Origin: Apus apus | Lineage: Eukaryota > Chordata > Aves > Apodiformes > Apodidae | Assembly: GCF_020740795.1 (NCBI RefSeq) | Contig: NC_067291.1 | Span: forward strand, 19,457,780 to 19,521,779 | DNA length: 64,000 bases | Direction of reading: 5' to 3' | Part shown: positions 50,901-62,000 of the stretch, one piece after another | Layout: the number at the start of each line of letters is the position of its first letter | Numbering within the stretch: position 1 is the first letter of the stretch | Translations under genes and position numbers: made by a program | The notes under the pieces: generated by a model | The model's database searches: none | Told to the model about the DNA's origin: nothing | The model's input: the letters and a program-made list of their open reading frames with translations, nothing else

Positions 50901-52440
50901 CTTTGGCTTCAGTGACTCAACCTTTTACTCACATGAGGTTGCTCGCCAAAAGAGGAAGGGAGAGGAGAAACAGTTTTAGAAATTTTCTGACTAGAAGATT
51001 AGAAGTAAGGATGCAACTACTCAACAGTATCAACAATGCATGAACTTAATGCAAAGGTCTTAAATTTTTCTTTGTTAAAGACTGAATAAATGAGAGAAGT
51101 AATCTCTCACTTTCATTTAATTAACCTTCGCTTTATTGCAGCCATTGAATGATACTGAGTAAGCACACTGGTCTATGTCCTTCACTGTGTCAGCAATCAG
51201 CATCTGCTACATTCCAAACTGAATTAAGTGTCTTTTCTCCAAAATGTACTGAGTTTTTTTCCCATTTCCATCACCACTGGCTATTTCATCTTTGCTCTTA
51301 CTGAACAAGAGCTCCATCATTTTGGTCTCCATTTCCCCTTTCCTCTCACATCCTGCTTACATAATATGTCTAAAATCATCCTGACTACCAAAACCAAGTC
51401 TACACTTTGGTCGTCTCTCACTCAGCTATAACACCTCCTCCTCCACATATGTTTAAGAACTTGGCTTCTGTAAATCAGTTTCTTACAGATGGTACTTCCA
51501 TTTACTGGCACCAATTGGTTACTTCAAGGTATGAGTCATTGGAGATACACATAAACAGGAACATACAGTGACATACTGCCTTGGCTCTTTCCCAGTCTTT
51601 TTGCTCATAAGGACAAATACTAGATAGCTTGCACCATGGACTTATGTTCAAGTGAGGTTATGCTAATTAATTAACACAACAAATTAATATTAAGAAAGTA
51701 TGAAAGTATTTTTCTAATAATCAAAATAATCATCCTCAAAATGCCATACTTACAGCATTACAGCCTTATTTAGAGGACTGACTCAGACCCAGAAACGATG
51801 CATCGGACTCAGGACCTCCCCTGCTTTTCTGTTTGATCTCGAATTAGACTTGATCTTTCAGTGCCTTAATCTATTGGTAAATGTGAAGAACACTAGTGGC
51901 ACCTACTGTAAATTGGCTGACATGAGGGCTTGCCTGCTCTCCTCACTTCTCCACTTCAGCTCCCTTAGTGCTAGCTGGTGATCACACAAACCAGATCATC
52001 TGAAAAAGGGACCTGGGATTTCACCTGGAAGATGCCATGAAAGACCATGGAAATTCACACATACGCATTTATGAGGCACTATAGCTTAGGCATGGCAAGA
52101 CGGCCTTGTTCTCTTCTTGTTCTTCCCTGAACTTTTCAATCCTCCAGTGCCTCCAACAACAAAAAACCCACATCACTTCCCTTGTGATAAGAAACCTAAA
52201 AACAAACAGGAAAACCCTGCATGTGTCTTCACTACAACCACCCCATCCTCATGCCCCTGCAGCCTAACAGGCCTTAACGGGTTCTCCTCGTTTGCCTTCC
52301 ATGAACGTCCCACCTTTTTAGCATTCTCTCCACTGTCCCCCAAATCCCTCGGCATTCCCTCACTGAAAGGGAGCCTGTCCTCTCTGCCCACCCAGCCAAA
52401 GGGCTCTCCCTGGGCTCACCACCTGCCCGTGGCCCTTCTT

Positions 52441-52660
52441 ATCACTTTCCTCTCAGCTGTGACACGAGTTTCCTCAGCTCTCTCCCTCCTGCCTCTCCAG
52501 AGCTTCCCCTCAGCAGCTGCCCCGCTCCCCTCAGCTCGCTCCCGCCCATGCTCCAGAGCCGCCTCAGAGGTGCCCCTCAGAGCCGCTACAGTCCCCTTAG
52601 CTCGCTCCCGCCCGCCTCTCGGCGCTGCAGCCCCGCTCCCCTCAGCTCCCCCGAACAACC
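52441..52660. repeat. Degenerate minisatellite upstream of DIS3L
   Basis: A 'tcccctcagctcgctcccgc' type unit recurs imperfectly at about 52469, 52526, 52592 and 52637, with spacings of roughly 45-66 bp and intervening 'ctccagagccgc' type text. On the minus strand it gives a repetitive Arg/Glu/Gly/Ala frame that I consider non-coding. Confidence 0.5.
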
Positions 52661-52719
52661 CCAGCCCGCCCTTTTCCCGCCCCTTTCTCCCGGCGCTGCC
52701 CCGTCCCGCCCCGCCCGGC

Positions 52720-52730
52720 TGCGCAGGCGC
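52720..52730. promoter_or_regulatory. NRF1-like site
   Basis: TGCGCAGGCGC is close to the palindromic NRF1 consensus YGCGCAYGCGCR. It sits between GC boxes and the tandem repeat, about 150 bp upstream of the DIS3L start codon, a common position in housekeeping promoters. Confidence 0.5.
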
Positions 52731-52760
52731 CCTGGGAGCCGCGGGCCTGTCGGCGGGGCC

Positions 52761-52870
52761 GCCGCCTCCCGCCGCCTCCCGCCGCCTCCCGCCGCCTCCC
52801 GCCGCCTCCCGCCGCCTCCCGCCGCCTCCCGCCGCCTCCCGCCGCCTCCCGCCGCCTCCCGCCGCCTCCC
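52761..52870. repeat. Perfect 11-copy 10-bp tandem repeat before the DIS3L start codon
   Basis: GCCGCCTCCC is repeated eleven times without a mismatch and ends nine bases before the DIS3L ATG. The minus strand has GGG and GG runs every ten bases, so it can form G-quadruplexes; the + strand is C-rich. The repeat produces spurious Pro/Ala/Ser/Arg frames of about 300 codons on both strands. Perfect identity suggests a recent, probably length-variable array. Confidence 0.95.
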
Positions 52871-52879
52871 GCCGCCGCG

Positions 52880-53009
52880 ATGCTCCGCACGGAGAAGGTG
52901 GTGCAGCTGCGGGGCCAGCACGGCCGGTCGGTGCGTGTGGTGCGGGAGCACTACCTCCGCCCCGACGTGCCGTGCCGCAGCGCCCTGTGCCGGGCCGCCT
53001 GTCCGCGCG
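52880..53009 (+). CDS. DIS3L: DIS3L coding exon 1
   Basis: Encodes residues 1-43 plus one base: the N-terminus with '[12 protein letters not shown]' and the three CR3-type cysteines C32, C37 and C41, which in DIS3 help bind zinc and link the PIN domain to the exosome core. The ATG lies in GCCGCCGCG-ATG-C, a fair Kozak context with G at -3, and its product starts like the human protein (ML...EKV). The donor is GCG|GTGAGG, phase 1. The larger frames at this place are in other phases and are repeat artefacts. Confidence 0.93.
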
Positions 53010-56000
53010 GTGAGGGCTGAGGGCGGGAGGCCGGCGGGGCTCCCGGGAGAAGAGGCGTGGGGGGGATCCGGCCTGGCAGGCCCGGGGGGCGAGCTGGAGC
53101 GGGAGGCAGGTTGTCCCGGGGGCCGCTGCGCCTCAGCTGCCGTCGGCCAAAGCTGCGGGCAGAGGGTGATGATGGTCACAGCCTTGACGGGCCGGGGGGC
53201 ACCCGGCGGGAGGCGGGGAGCAGCGCAGGGGGGCACAGCCGGTGAATTTAGAGGCGAAATGTTGACGGGAGAGAGCCGGGGAGGAGGTGGGGGCCGCTGT
53301 GGGCGCCCGAGGCTCGTCGCAGAGCTCGTCGCTGCCCGCCCGAGCCGGGGCTGGACGGTGCTGAGCGACAGCCCGTGAGAGGATGAAAACAAACGGTCCC
53401 AAGTGACGGAGAGAGGGAGCAGAAGTGTTCCTTCAAAGCACAGCCCTTCCGGAGTGAGCCGAGTGTTAAGGAAAGAGAACAAAGAGTTGGGAAGTTGGTG
53501 ACAGTACTTAACTGTCAACAGTTTGCAGACAGTGATAAAAGGCTAAAGGATAATGCAAGTGTTTGGGTGTATTGTTTTTTTTTTAAGATCTGTTAAAAAT
53601 GCATTAATTTCTGCTGGTTGGTGGTTTATAGCATGAATTAAATTCTGCACTTACCTGTTAAGTGTTCTTACAATGGGGCCAAGCCGTTACCTTGAAGCTA
53701 TTATAATTCTGCATCTGCCGTGAATTCTGTTAAGTAATTAAGTGTAATTGCCTGCCTTATATCTGGCCATTTCAGCCGCGGGAAGACTGCCAGCCTCTGG
53801 GATGTCTAGATTTGTTGTTGGTTTTACACTCTGTGGCGCTGGTTTGTGATTCATAGAGCATCCTCTGACCTTTGGTTGATATTTTGGGTTCTTTGTCGTT
53901 GTTGTCAAATTGCACAATTTTATTTGGTGGAGGACACTGGCAAATAGCTAACACAGTATCCAGCCAATATTTAAATTGATCTAATTATTTGATTACCTAA
54001 AATAAAAGGATGAGAATTTGAACTTTTTTATTTTTCCCTTCTGAATTGGCATAGATGTTGACACTTTTGGTTTAGCTGCCTGTTGCAGTTGAGGGCAGAA
54101 GGTTGTGTGGTGTATTACTGCTATCTGGGGTGTCAGGACTAGTGATAGTTCCTGCTCCCTAATGTGTTGCATTTGGTTATTAATTCCTTAAGGATAAGTT
54201 TCAGGCACATAGCAGAAAAAGAGGTATTAACCTCTCTTGCCATGCCTAACTTCCCCTCTTCTGGACTTACATGTACATTGTGTGTCAGATGAGTGTCAGA
54301 ATAAGTCCTTCTGTAGTTCTCAGTAACTCAGAGGGGAGGTGAGCACTTGTTTTCATTCCTGACTCCGCACTGTGTGCTGCGCAAACTTATTTCATGCACC
54401 TTGAGAGTCTGCCTGCATAAGTGACATTACAGATCCTGGGAATGGTGTGCTGTGCCTGCTGAGAAGTTATCCTGATCTAGATGTGTAGGTTAGGCAAGGA
54501 TAGTATAATGTGGGCAGGTTGCATAAATCTTCCAGTGACATCTTGCTTTTAATGCTCTTCTGAATTACTAATAAATATTAGCTTTCTTGGATGTGTTCTG
54601 CCATCACCTCTTACACACCTTCAGGGTGAGATGTAGCCATGTTACTCTATGCAGAATTGTGCCTACTGGGTTCACGCTTCTAGTGATCACAGTTAATAGA
54701 TTGTCCTGTCTCAGCTTCTACAAAATTAGTGAAAATAACCTGACTTGTCAAGATCTATGTAATTTTGTTAGATATAATTTACCAGCACTATGGTAAGTTC
54801 AGCAGTTCAGTGTTTATAATATCATAAGAGGTAAATAGGCATGAGAGAAAATACAGTGGAGATCCTCTCCACCCCAAACTTTATTGGGTAATCTTTGAAA
54901 CATCTAAAACAATTAAACAAATTAATTTTTAGGAACATTGTAAGATGTTGTCTGTGATGGGTTGTTTGTGGTATTTTGATGGTGTATTCCTAACAGATGG
55001 AGTCTCTTTAGAAATAATTAGTGATTATGGTATAGTTTAAATTCCAGAACATCCTCCCTTTGCACCACTACTGCTTTTATCACCCCTATCTGTATTGTTC
55101 TGTGAAAAGATATACAAAAAGAGCCTGCTGGAAATGGAAAGTGTTGAATAGAGAAATGGAAGCAGTGTAATAGAAGTATCCGTAATTGGAATGGAATTTC
55201 AAAATTTCATGAAAAGATTTTCTGTGGCAGGTGTATAGTCTCATTTTTTCATATGGAAATAGAGAAAAATAGAACTGTTACTTGGGCTTTTAAAGGACAT
55301 CCTTGTCATAATGCAAGTGAATCTTTTTCACTCATTTGGATAGAACTTGCTCTAAATTTTGGCATCAGTCAGTGCAAAAGGGTTCTGTCACAAACTTTAG
55401 AGATTGTACCACAGATTTGTACCATAGGAGTCTTAGTTTTGTTCATCAGAAAAGGTTATGTATATCTTTGAGGATGCACAGTCCTGTTTTCCTGACATCT
55501 GAAGGTATTTTTAAGAAACTGGTATCCCAACTGAAAGTTTAAACTTTTACACTCTGAATTCTATTTTAGATGGCAAATTATTATCGGATGATGTTACACA
55601 TTATGTCGTCCCTGACTGCAAGGTTGTTCAGGATTACCTGGAGATTCTGGAGTTTCCAGAGCTGAAAGGCATTATCTTCATGCAAACAGCCTGTCAAGCT
55701 GTGCAGCATCAAAAAGGACGCAGGTATTTAGCCTATCATAACTTACTTTTTATTTAGGTTGAAGTTAAGATACTGACTTTGTAAAAAGTATTTTTAAACC
55801 CAGTGACCCAGCGTCAGCCAACGTAGTGTGCTTAATTTGTTTTTAAGTCTTTCAAGTGTCTCAATGTGATTTTACAGAAGAGCTGTGATGCTTTGTGATC
55901 CATGGACATCAATGTCTGTTGTAGTTTTCCCTGGGTAGGAGTGATGTTAAACCTTTATCAGCTAATCAGAAGGCTTGTGACAGGAATTGAGGAGACTTTG

Positions 56001-59000
56001 CAGTAACAATATTTCATATACCACAGCTAGTCGATGGGCTCTTTTTTTGTTTGCTGTATTAAAGATTGAGCATGTGTCTTTGTGAAGTAATTACTACTCT
56101 TACATGATACTAACATTACCAGACATTAACCTGTGTGTGGCCATAACATAGATTTAAACATCAGGTGCCTTCACAATGAAAATTACAAAAGCTTGCTTAG
56201 AGATAATGCTTTAGGTTTTATCATCAATTTAACAAATGCTTTTCTTTGTGCATGACAGTATTCTTCCTTTTTTTCTGCTGCTTTTTTATCTGGAGTTATA
56301 AGAGCATTAGCAAAAGAAAGCACCAGACTATATTTATCTTTTTGATATTCCAGACAGTACAACAAGTTACGGAATCTAGTAAAGGATGCTCGTCATGACT
56401 GCGTTGTGTTTGCTAATGAATTCCACCAGCATTCTTACTTGCCAAGGCAGAAGGGAGAATCCGTGGAGAAGTGGCAGACCAGGTTTGTTTTCATTTACAT
56501 AGCACTACACTGGACAGCATCATGACATTGTCTTTAGGAACATAACCATGCACTGCAGATGTAGGAGTTCATGCACTTGCTCTGCTTCACTCTGGAACAG
56601 TTCACAATAACTGAAAGTCTAGATTCTGCTTTTGTGATGAAGAAGGTGTCAACATTGTTTCCTTAGGAAAATAGACAAAAATGTGCTTAATTACATGCAA
56701 TAATACTAAAAAAATGCTGGATCATTTTGAAGTTACAGAGCCATTTTACAGAATGCTTTAGCATAATAAATAAATCACACACACCTTATTGGACTGTTGA
56801 ATGTACTGTGTGAGAGCTGCAGACACCATGGCATTGGAGTCCTGGAAGCTCCAACTTGATTTTTACAAACTAACTCATAGGAACAATAAGTTACACTGTA
56901 TGTAGGGCACAGGTGGATGTGCTGGGGAGGAAGCATTTTATTTTCCACTGTTCTCTTGGTGCTTCTGTGTGGCATGTAACATTTTTTGCAGACAGAAGGT
57001 TTGTGCAGCTTGGTGTATATATCTCAGAAGAATGTGTGTTAAACCAAAATCTAGTTTATACAAAGACTGCAAATGTCTTGCAAGTAGCAAATGAGATATG
57101 CCAGAAATCTTACAACAAACTTTGCTTTTCCAGGAGTATTTACAATGCAGCAGTCTGGTATTATAATCACTGCCTGGGTCAGATGCCAGTTGTTATGGTA
57201 ACAGAAGATGAAGATGCTATCAGGCAGTATGGAAATGAAACAGAAGGAGTGTTTGTGATTTCCTTCAAGGTAACATGCCAGAAAAATAGAAGGCTTCCTT
57301 TATGCTGCATCAAAATGATGAAGCAAGTACATTAAAGCCCACTGTGTAGTGCAAATCATTTCAGAGTTTACATTTAAGAAAAATATTAAGCTAACTCATG
57401 TCATTTATCAAAGAAAGCAGAGATGTCAGTCATGGAATCATAGAATGGTTTGGGTTGGAAGGGGCCTTAAAGATCATTGTCATGATACAATAAAAAATGG
57501 TGGCAGTGAGCAAACCAGAGAACTGGAAGAAAAAACCCAGCAGCTCTAAAGATAGAGGTCATATTTCTTATGAGCTGTTTTCCTTGTTTTTAAAGATCAT
57601 TGATAAACAATGATCAGGTACCTCAGCCAGCTGTCTAAATCTCAGTGCAGTCCATAACCAGCTAAAGCCTAAATATCCATCAGCATTATTCTGCCAGTTT
57701 AGCCTTTATTATTTAGGATACAGTGATGCATGAGGAGATACTTAATTCTTCATGGAGGTTTATGTTTAGCTAGGACCAAAGAGATTTACCTTAAAGCTAT
57801 ACAGAAATGATGCTATGAGGCAATGGAAAGTGGTCCAGACGTAGCATACAAAATAATAAAAAGTTTGGGTTGCCAGTTTGATGGATCTGCTGTGGCATTT
57901 GACAAGATGTATGTAGCCCGGATGGAGTATAGCAGTAAAAGTTGGCCAGTCTCTACTTTAGGTGCTGTCTTAGCAATCTTGTTCCCTTTGTTGTGTTTAG
58001 CAAATGAATTAGGCTGAATCTGGAACAAATCTGTGGGGCTTAGAGCAGACACATCATTACCCTTGTAAGTGCTGTTTGAGTTTAGCATAGGAGAGAACTC
58101 CTGTCCATTTTGGGCTTTCCAAATGCATTATTAAACAACCTCATAGTACTTTCATGTTTGTTTCTGTGCATACAGAATTACTTGGATAACTTCTGGCCTG
58201 ACTTAAAGGCTGCTCATGAACTCTTTGACTCTATACTTCAAGCTCGGCGTGAACGGGAGAGTGAAAGCCAAGAAAACAAAGGCAAAGAGTATCCTGAACA
58301 CTTACCCATGGAAATACTGGAGGCTGGGATCAAATCTGGAAGATACATACAGGTAATGTGCTATATAGAGAGCAGACACAGAACAAAGGAGCTTTGTGCA
58401 TGGTACCTTTAGTTCCCTGAATTAGACTGAGTAGATAAGGAAATATTGATAGAGTGGGAAGAGGGAAAGAAAACAAAAAAGCAAGAGTAAGAGGATGGAA
58501 AGGATTAGGAGTCTCAAAATATTTCCTCTGCTTGATGTTGTGAAGACGTGTTTTTTTTTCTCTTGAAGAAGGAAAACAAGGATTTGTTATTCAGGATCTT
58601 AAATTTGCTATGGATTTCTCTTCAGGTTGATATGTGATATACCTGTAAATCAAGAAATGAGGTGTGACATGAAGCAGCTGGGTATCATTCATAAATATAA
58701 ATAATGCTGTACAAGGGCAGAATTTCTTACTTCATTTGCACAGAGGTCCCTCAGTGTTTGAAATAATTTTACGGTTTTATGGCTGTTCAGGGCCTTAGTA
58801 TTGATTGTTGGCGGACAAATGTCCTTCTCTTAAAAATAATTTAAAGAATTAGAGGTGGTAATTTCTTCCTCTCCTGACAATTTCAGCAGTGAGCCAAGAC
58901 TAGAACATGAACAGAAAGACTGAGGGTTTTCTTTCTTGTAGGAATAACTCCAGACTCCGTATCAAGGTGGGCAGCAAAAGTAATCTTGCACTGCCTGTGC

Positions 59001-62000
59001 TTGAATAAAAGGACCTTCACCATTTTACACTTAAATTGAGCATTTAAGGGAACTTACCATTCTTTTCCAGAAGCGAGTACTTGAAGTTCTGCACTGTACG
59101 TTCTTCCCCTTTAGAGAGAAGTTATGTTCAAAATAACCTACATATCAGTAAAAACTACTAATTTGTCTAACAATAATTATAAAACCAAAAATTTTATACT
59201 TGAAAGTGGGCTATTTAGAGGTGTGACTGTTTCATTCTGTTCATGGGTTTGTTATTTTCTTTTAGGGGACACTGAATGTCAATAAGCATAGAGCACAGCT
59301 GGAAGCTTTTGTTCGACTTCAGGGATTTGGCAGCAAAGAAACAGGTGAAAAGACAATGAGAAGATTTACTCAATGCTCTTTTGACACTGTCTGCACTTCT
59401 CACATGAAGCCGTGTAGCTGTTCAGTGAGTAAACAAGATGCAGGCTGAGGTTCTCCAATGCTTGGGATTATTTTCAAAGGCCGGGAAGGAGGCTTAAGAT
59501 TAATCCAGAGAGTGGCCTTCATGAGAAAGCAATACCCTGTATGTCCTCCTGCCTCTTTCTAAATGCCTTTGGCCACGTTCTGGACCATTTTCCTGCTAAC
59601 AGGTTTCCCTAGACCTTTTCTGAAGTTGACTGAGAACAGAACTTGTTTGACTGAAACAACTGTTTGTGTAGGTGTTGGCAGGAGTCGGAAGCTGGTCATT
59701 GTGAGCACAATAGGAAAAATGCCTTTTGAATCAGATTGGAACACAGTGTTGTCTTTCTGGTCTGAGTTAGTAATAAACACCTTTGAAGGAACAGCCCATT
59801 ATCCTTGCACAGATATATTATCCCAGCTGTCACCATAAGTACTGTCAAATGTTCCTGTGACAGACTCTGCAATCAAACCACTTCCAAGATACTATTCCTT
59901 TTTTTAAAATGTGTTTCATTCTGGACCCTGCCCCAGTCCTGTTTCAGTTTCCACAATTTAACTGTGTTGTGTGTTTTTAAAGCTGCTGCCTAAGAATAAT
60001 GAACTCATCTTAGACTATGGTGCTTTTTATCCAAGAGTTCACTTACTGAATTGCTTGGTATCTCCTTAAAAAAACAAACAAAAATGAGGGAAAGTTTTTC
60101 ATTTTCTTGCAGTATTAATAAATTGCCAATAGTCCTTTTTGGAAGAAATCACGTTGAAAATGTAATTTTTTCTTTATTTCAGCAGAATGCTGCCATGAGT
60201 GCAGGGATTTGAATTTTTTGTCAGTTTATGGTTCTATTTCTTTTTGGTTTAAATGTAGAACTTCAAAGTGACATCCTTATTTATGGGGCCAGAGCCCGAA
60301 ACCGCGCGATCCACGGCGACGTGGTTGCTGTTGAGTTACTGCCTTGGCAGGACTGGAAGGGAAGGACTGTTGCTCTTTGTGAAAATGAGACTGAGGATAA
60401 AGCACCAGCAGACACCACGGGGGACCCCATGCCCACAGGTAATGTAAATAATAGAATCATCAAGGTTGGAAAAGACCTTCAAGATCATCAATCCCCACCA
60501 TCTGCCCTACAACTTCTAACCACTAAACCATCCCCTGAAGCGCCACGTCCACCTGTATTTTGAACAGCTCCAGGGATGGTGCCTCCTCACCTCCCGGGGC
60601 AGCCTGTTCCAAGGCCTCACCCCTCTTGCTGTGAAGAAATTGTTCCTAATATCCAATCTGAACCTCCCCTGGTGCAGCTTGACCCAATTTCCTCTTGTCC
60701 TATCAGGTCACTAGGGAAAAGAGGCCAACACCCACCCCACTACAACCTCCTTTCAGGTAGTTGTAGAGAGTGATGAAGTCTCCCCTCAATCTCTTCTCCA
60801 GGCTCAACAGCCCCAGCTCCCTCAGCCTCTCCTCACAAGACCTGTTCTCCAGACCCCTCCTCAGCCAGTAGATAGCCTGACACAATGTTTTGTTAAGGTC
60901 ACCCCACTTCTTTGATCCATGCTGTGTTGTACTCATCATTACATTGTCCCTTCCCTTGATACCTGTGATTGTCACATTTTTTGCACTGTAGTAAATCTGA
61001 AGTGATTATTCCAAATTAAAACATACTAACATATCCCAACAAGGAGGATATGAGATTCTTTGTATATGGAAAACACCCCGCCCCCCCCCTTTTTTTCCCC
61101 TCTTTATTTTCATTCACAGAAATAGCTGGATTCTTGTAGTTACCTTCCTAAAATACTGAGTTTAGAATACTTCCTACCCAAATGCTGTGACCTCTCACAG
61201 CTCTGCAAGAGACAAACTGCCATTCTAATACAGGCCAGTTTAGCAGAGGATGCACTCAAGTCCTCCACTATCACTGTTGATGGTATAGAAAGATAACAGC
61301 ATCCTTTTCATTACTTGTTGACAAATAATGTTCAAAATGAAAAATTATGTGAAGAATTACATTACAATGTGACAGGTGTACCATGGGAACTTAGAGTCTT
61401 ACTTGAAAATATTGCTGTATCTTAAAAGTTTGCTGAGATTAGAGTTAGAAGTTTTAGGAGGTTCATTCTCTTCCTGCAAGAAAATGCTGTTTGATTTTGA
61501 TCGTGCTTATTAAAAATGTTGTGTATTTTTTACTAGAATTGGCTGCATTTCAGTAGTAGTGAAAATCTCTCTGAATAATTGATGTTATATATCAATTCAG
61601 ATTATACAATGAGTTAGTCTCCACGTAAATAAAAGCTCATTAAAATCTGCCTGTGCCAACAATAATTTATAACAAACTTGTATTGTTGTCTGCATACCAT
61701 ATGGTCTTAGCAATTGTCATACAGATTTCTGGACACATTAATTCATGTTACAAAGCAGTGAATCTTCTCTACCTCCCACATATTTTCTTTCATGTTCCTG
61801 TTTAACTGGTTAATTTACAGCCAACAATGTTCCTTATTAAAAGGTAAAGTCGTTGGAATAATTCAAAAGAACTGGAGGGATTATGTGGTCACGTTCCCCT
61901 CTAAAGAAGAGAGCCCATCCCAGGGCAGAAATGCTCAGAAAATCCTTGTTACACCTTGGGATTACCGAATTCCCAAAATCCGGATCAGCACCCAGCAAGC

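Larger units (their letters stand above)
38351..52440. other. Intergenic DNA between the two CpG islands
   Basis: No gene was recognised in these 14 kb. GC content falls from the island shoulder (to about 38.95 kb) into AT-rich sequence. It holds T14 at 39764-39777, T18 at 40236-40253, a possible old SINE-like remnant near 43510-43620, a hairpin at 44902-44930, and a purine-rich stretch at 46196-46380. Two overlapping 142-codon frames on opposite strands at 39396-39840 have no recognisable domain. Under the MEGF11/DIS3L reading this is the divergent intergenic spacer. Confidence 0.5.
52480..53400 (+). promoter_or_regulatory. DIS3L: CpG island promoter of DIS3L
   Basis: Dense CpG sequence surrounds the first DIS3L coding exon. 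Upstream of the start codon the + strand is C/pyrimidine-rich with GC boxes (CCGCCCCGCCC near 52708-52716) and an NRF1-like TGCGCAGGCGC at 52720-52730. Downstream, intron 1 begins strongly G-rich. No TATA box is evident, which fits a TATA-less housekeeping promoter with dispersed initiation. The exact start site cannot be placed from sequence. Confidence 0.8.

Noticed and set aside
52117..53518. Open frames of 298, 276 and 310 codons on both strands around the DIS3L start
   Set aside because: Their length comes from the stop-free 10-bp repeat and GC-rich flanks; they give Pro/Ala/Arg repeats. The DIS3L reading frame is a different one and matches a known protein across ten exons.
56913..57335. 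140-codon frame containing exon 4
   Set aside because: Only residues from 57134 to 57269 match DIS3L; the ends are intron read-through past AG and GT borders.
60228..60773. Open frames running from exon 7 into the CR1, and a separate frame inside it
   Set aside because: The first is exon 7 read through its donor into repeat; the conserved protein continues at 61844. The second is CR1 3' sequence.
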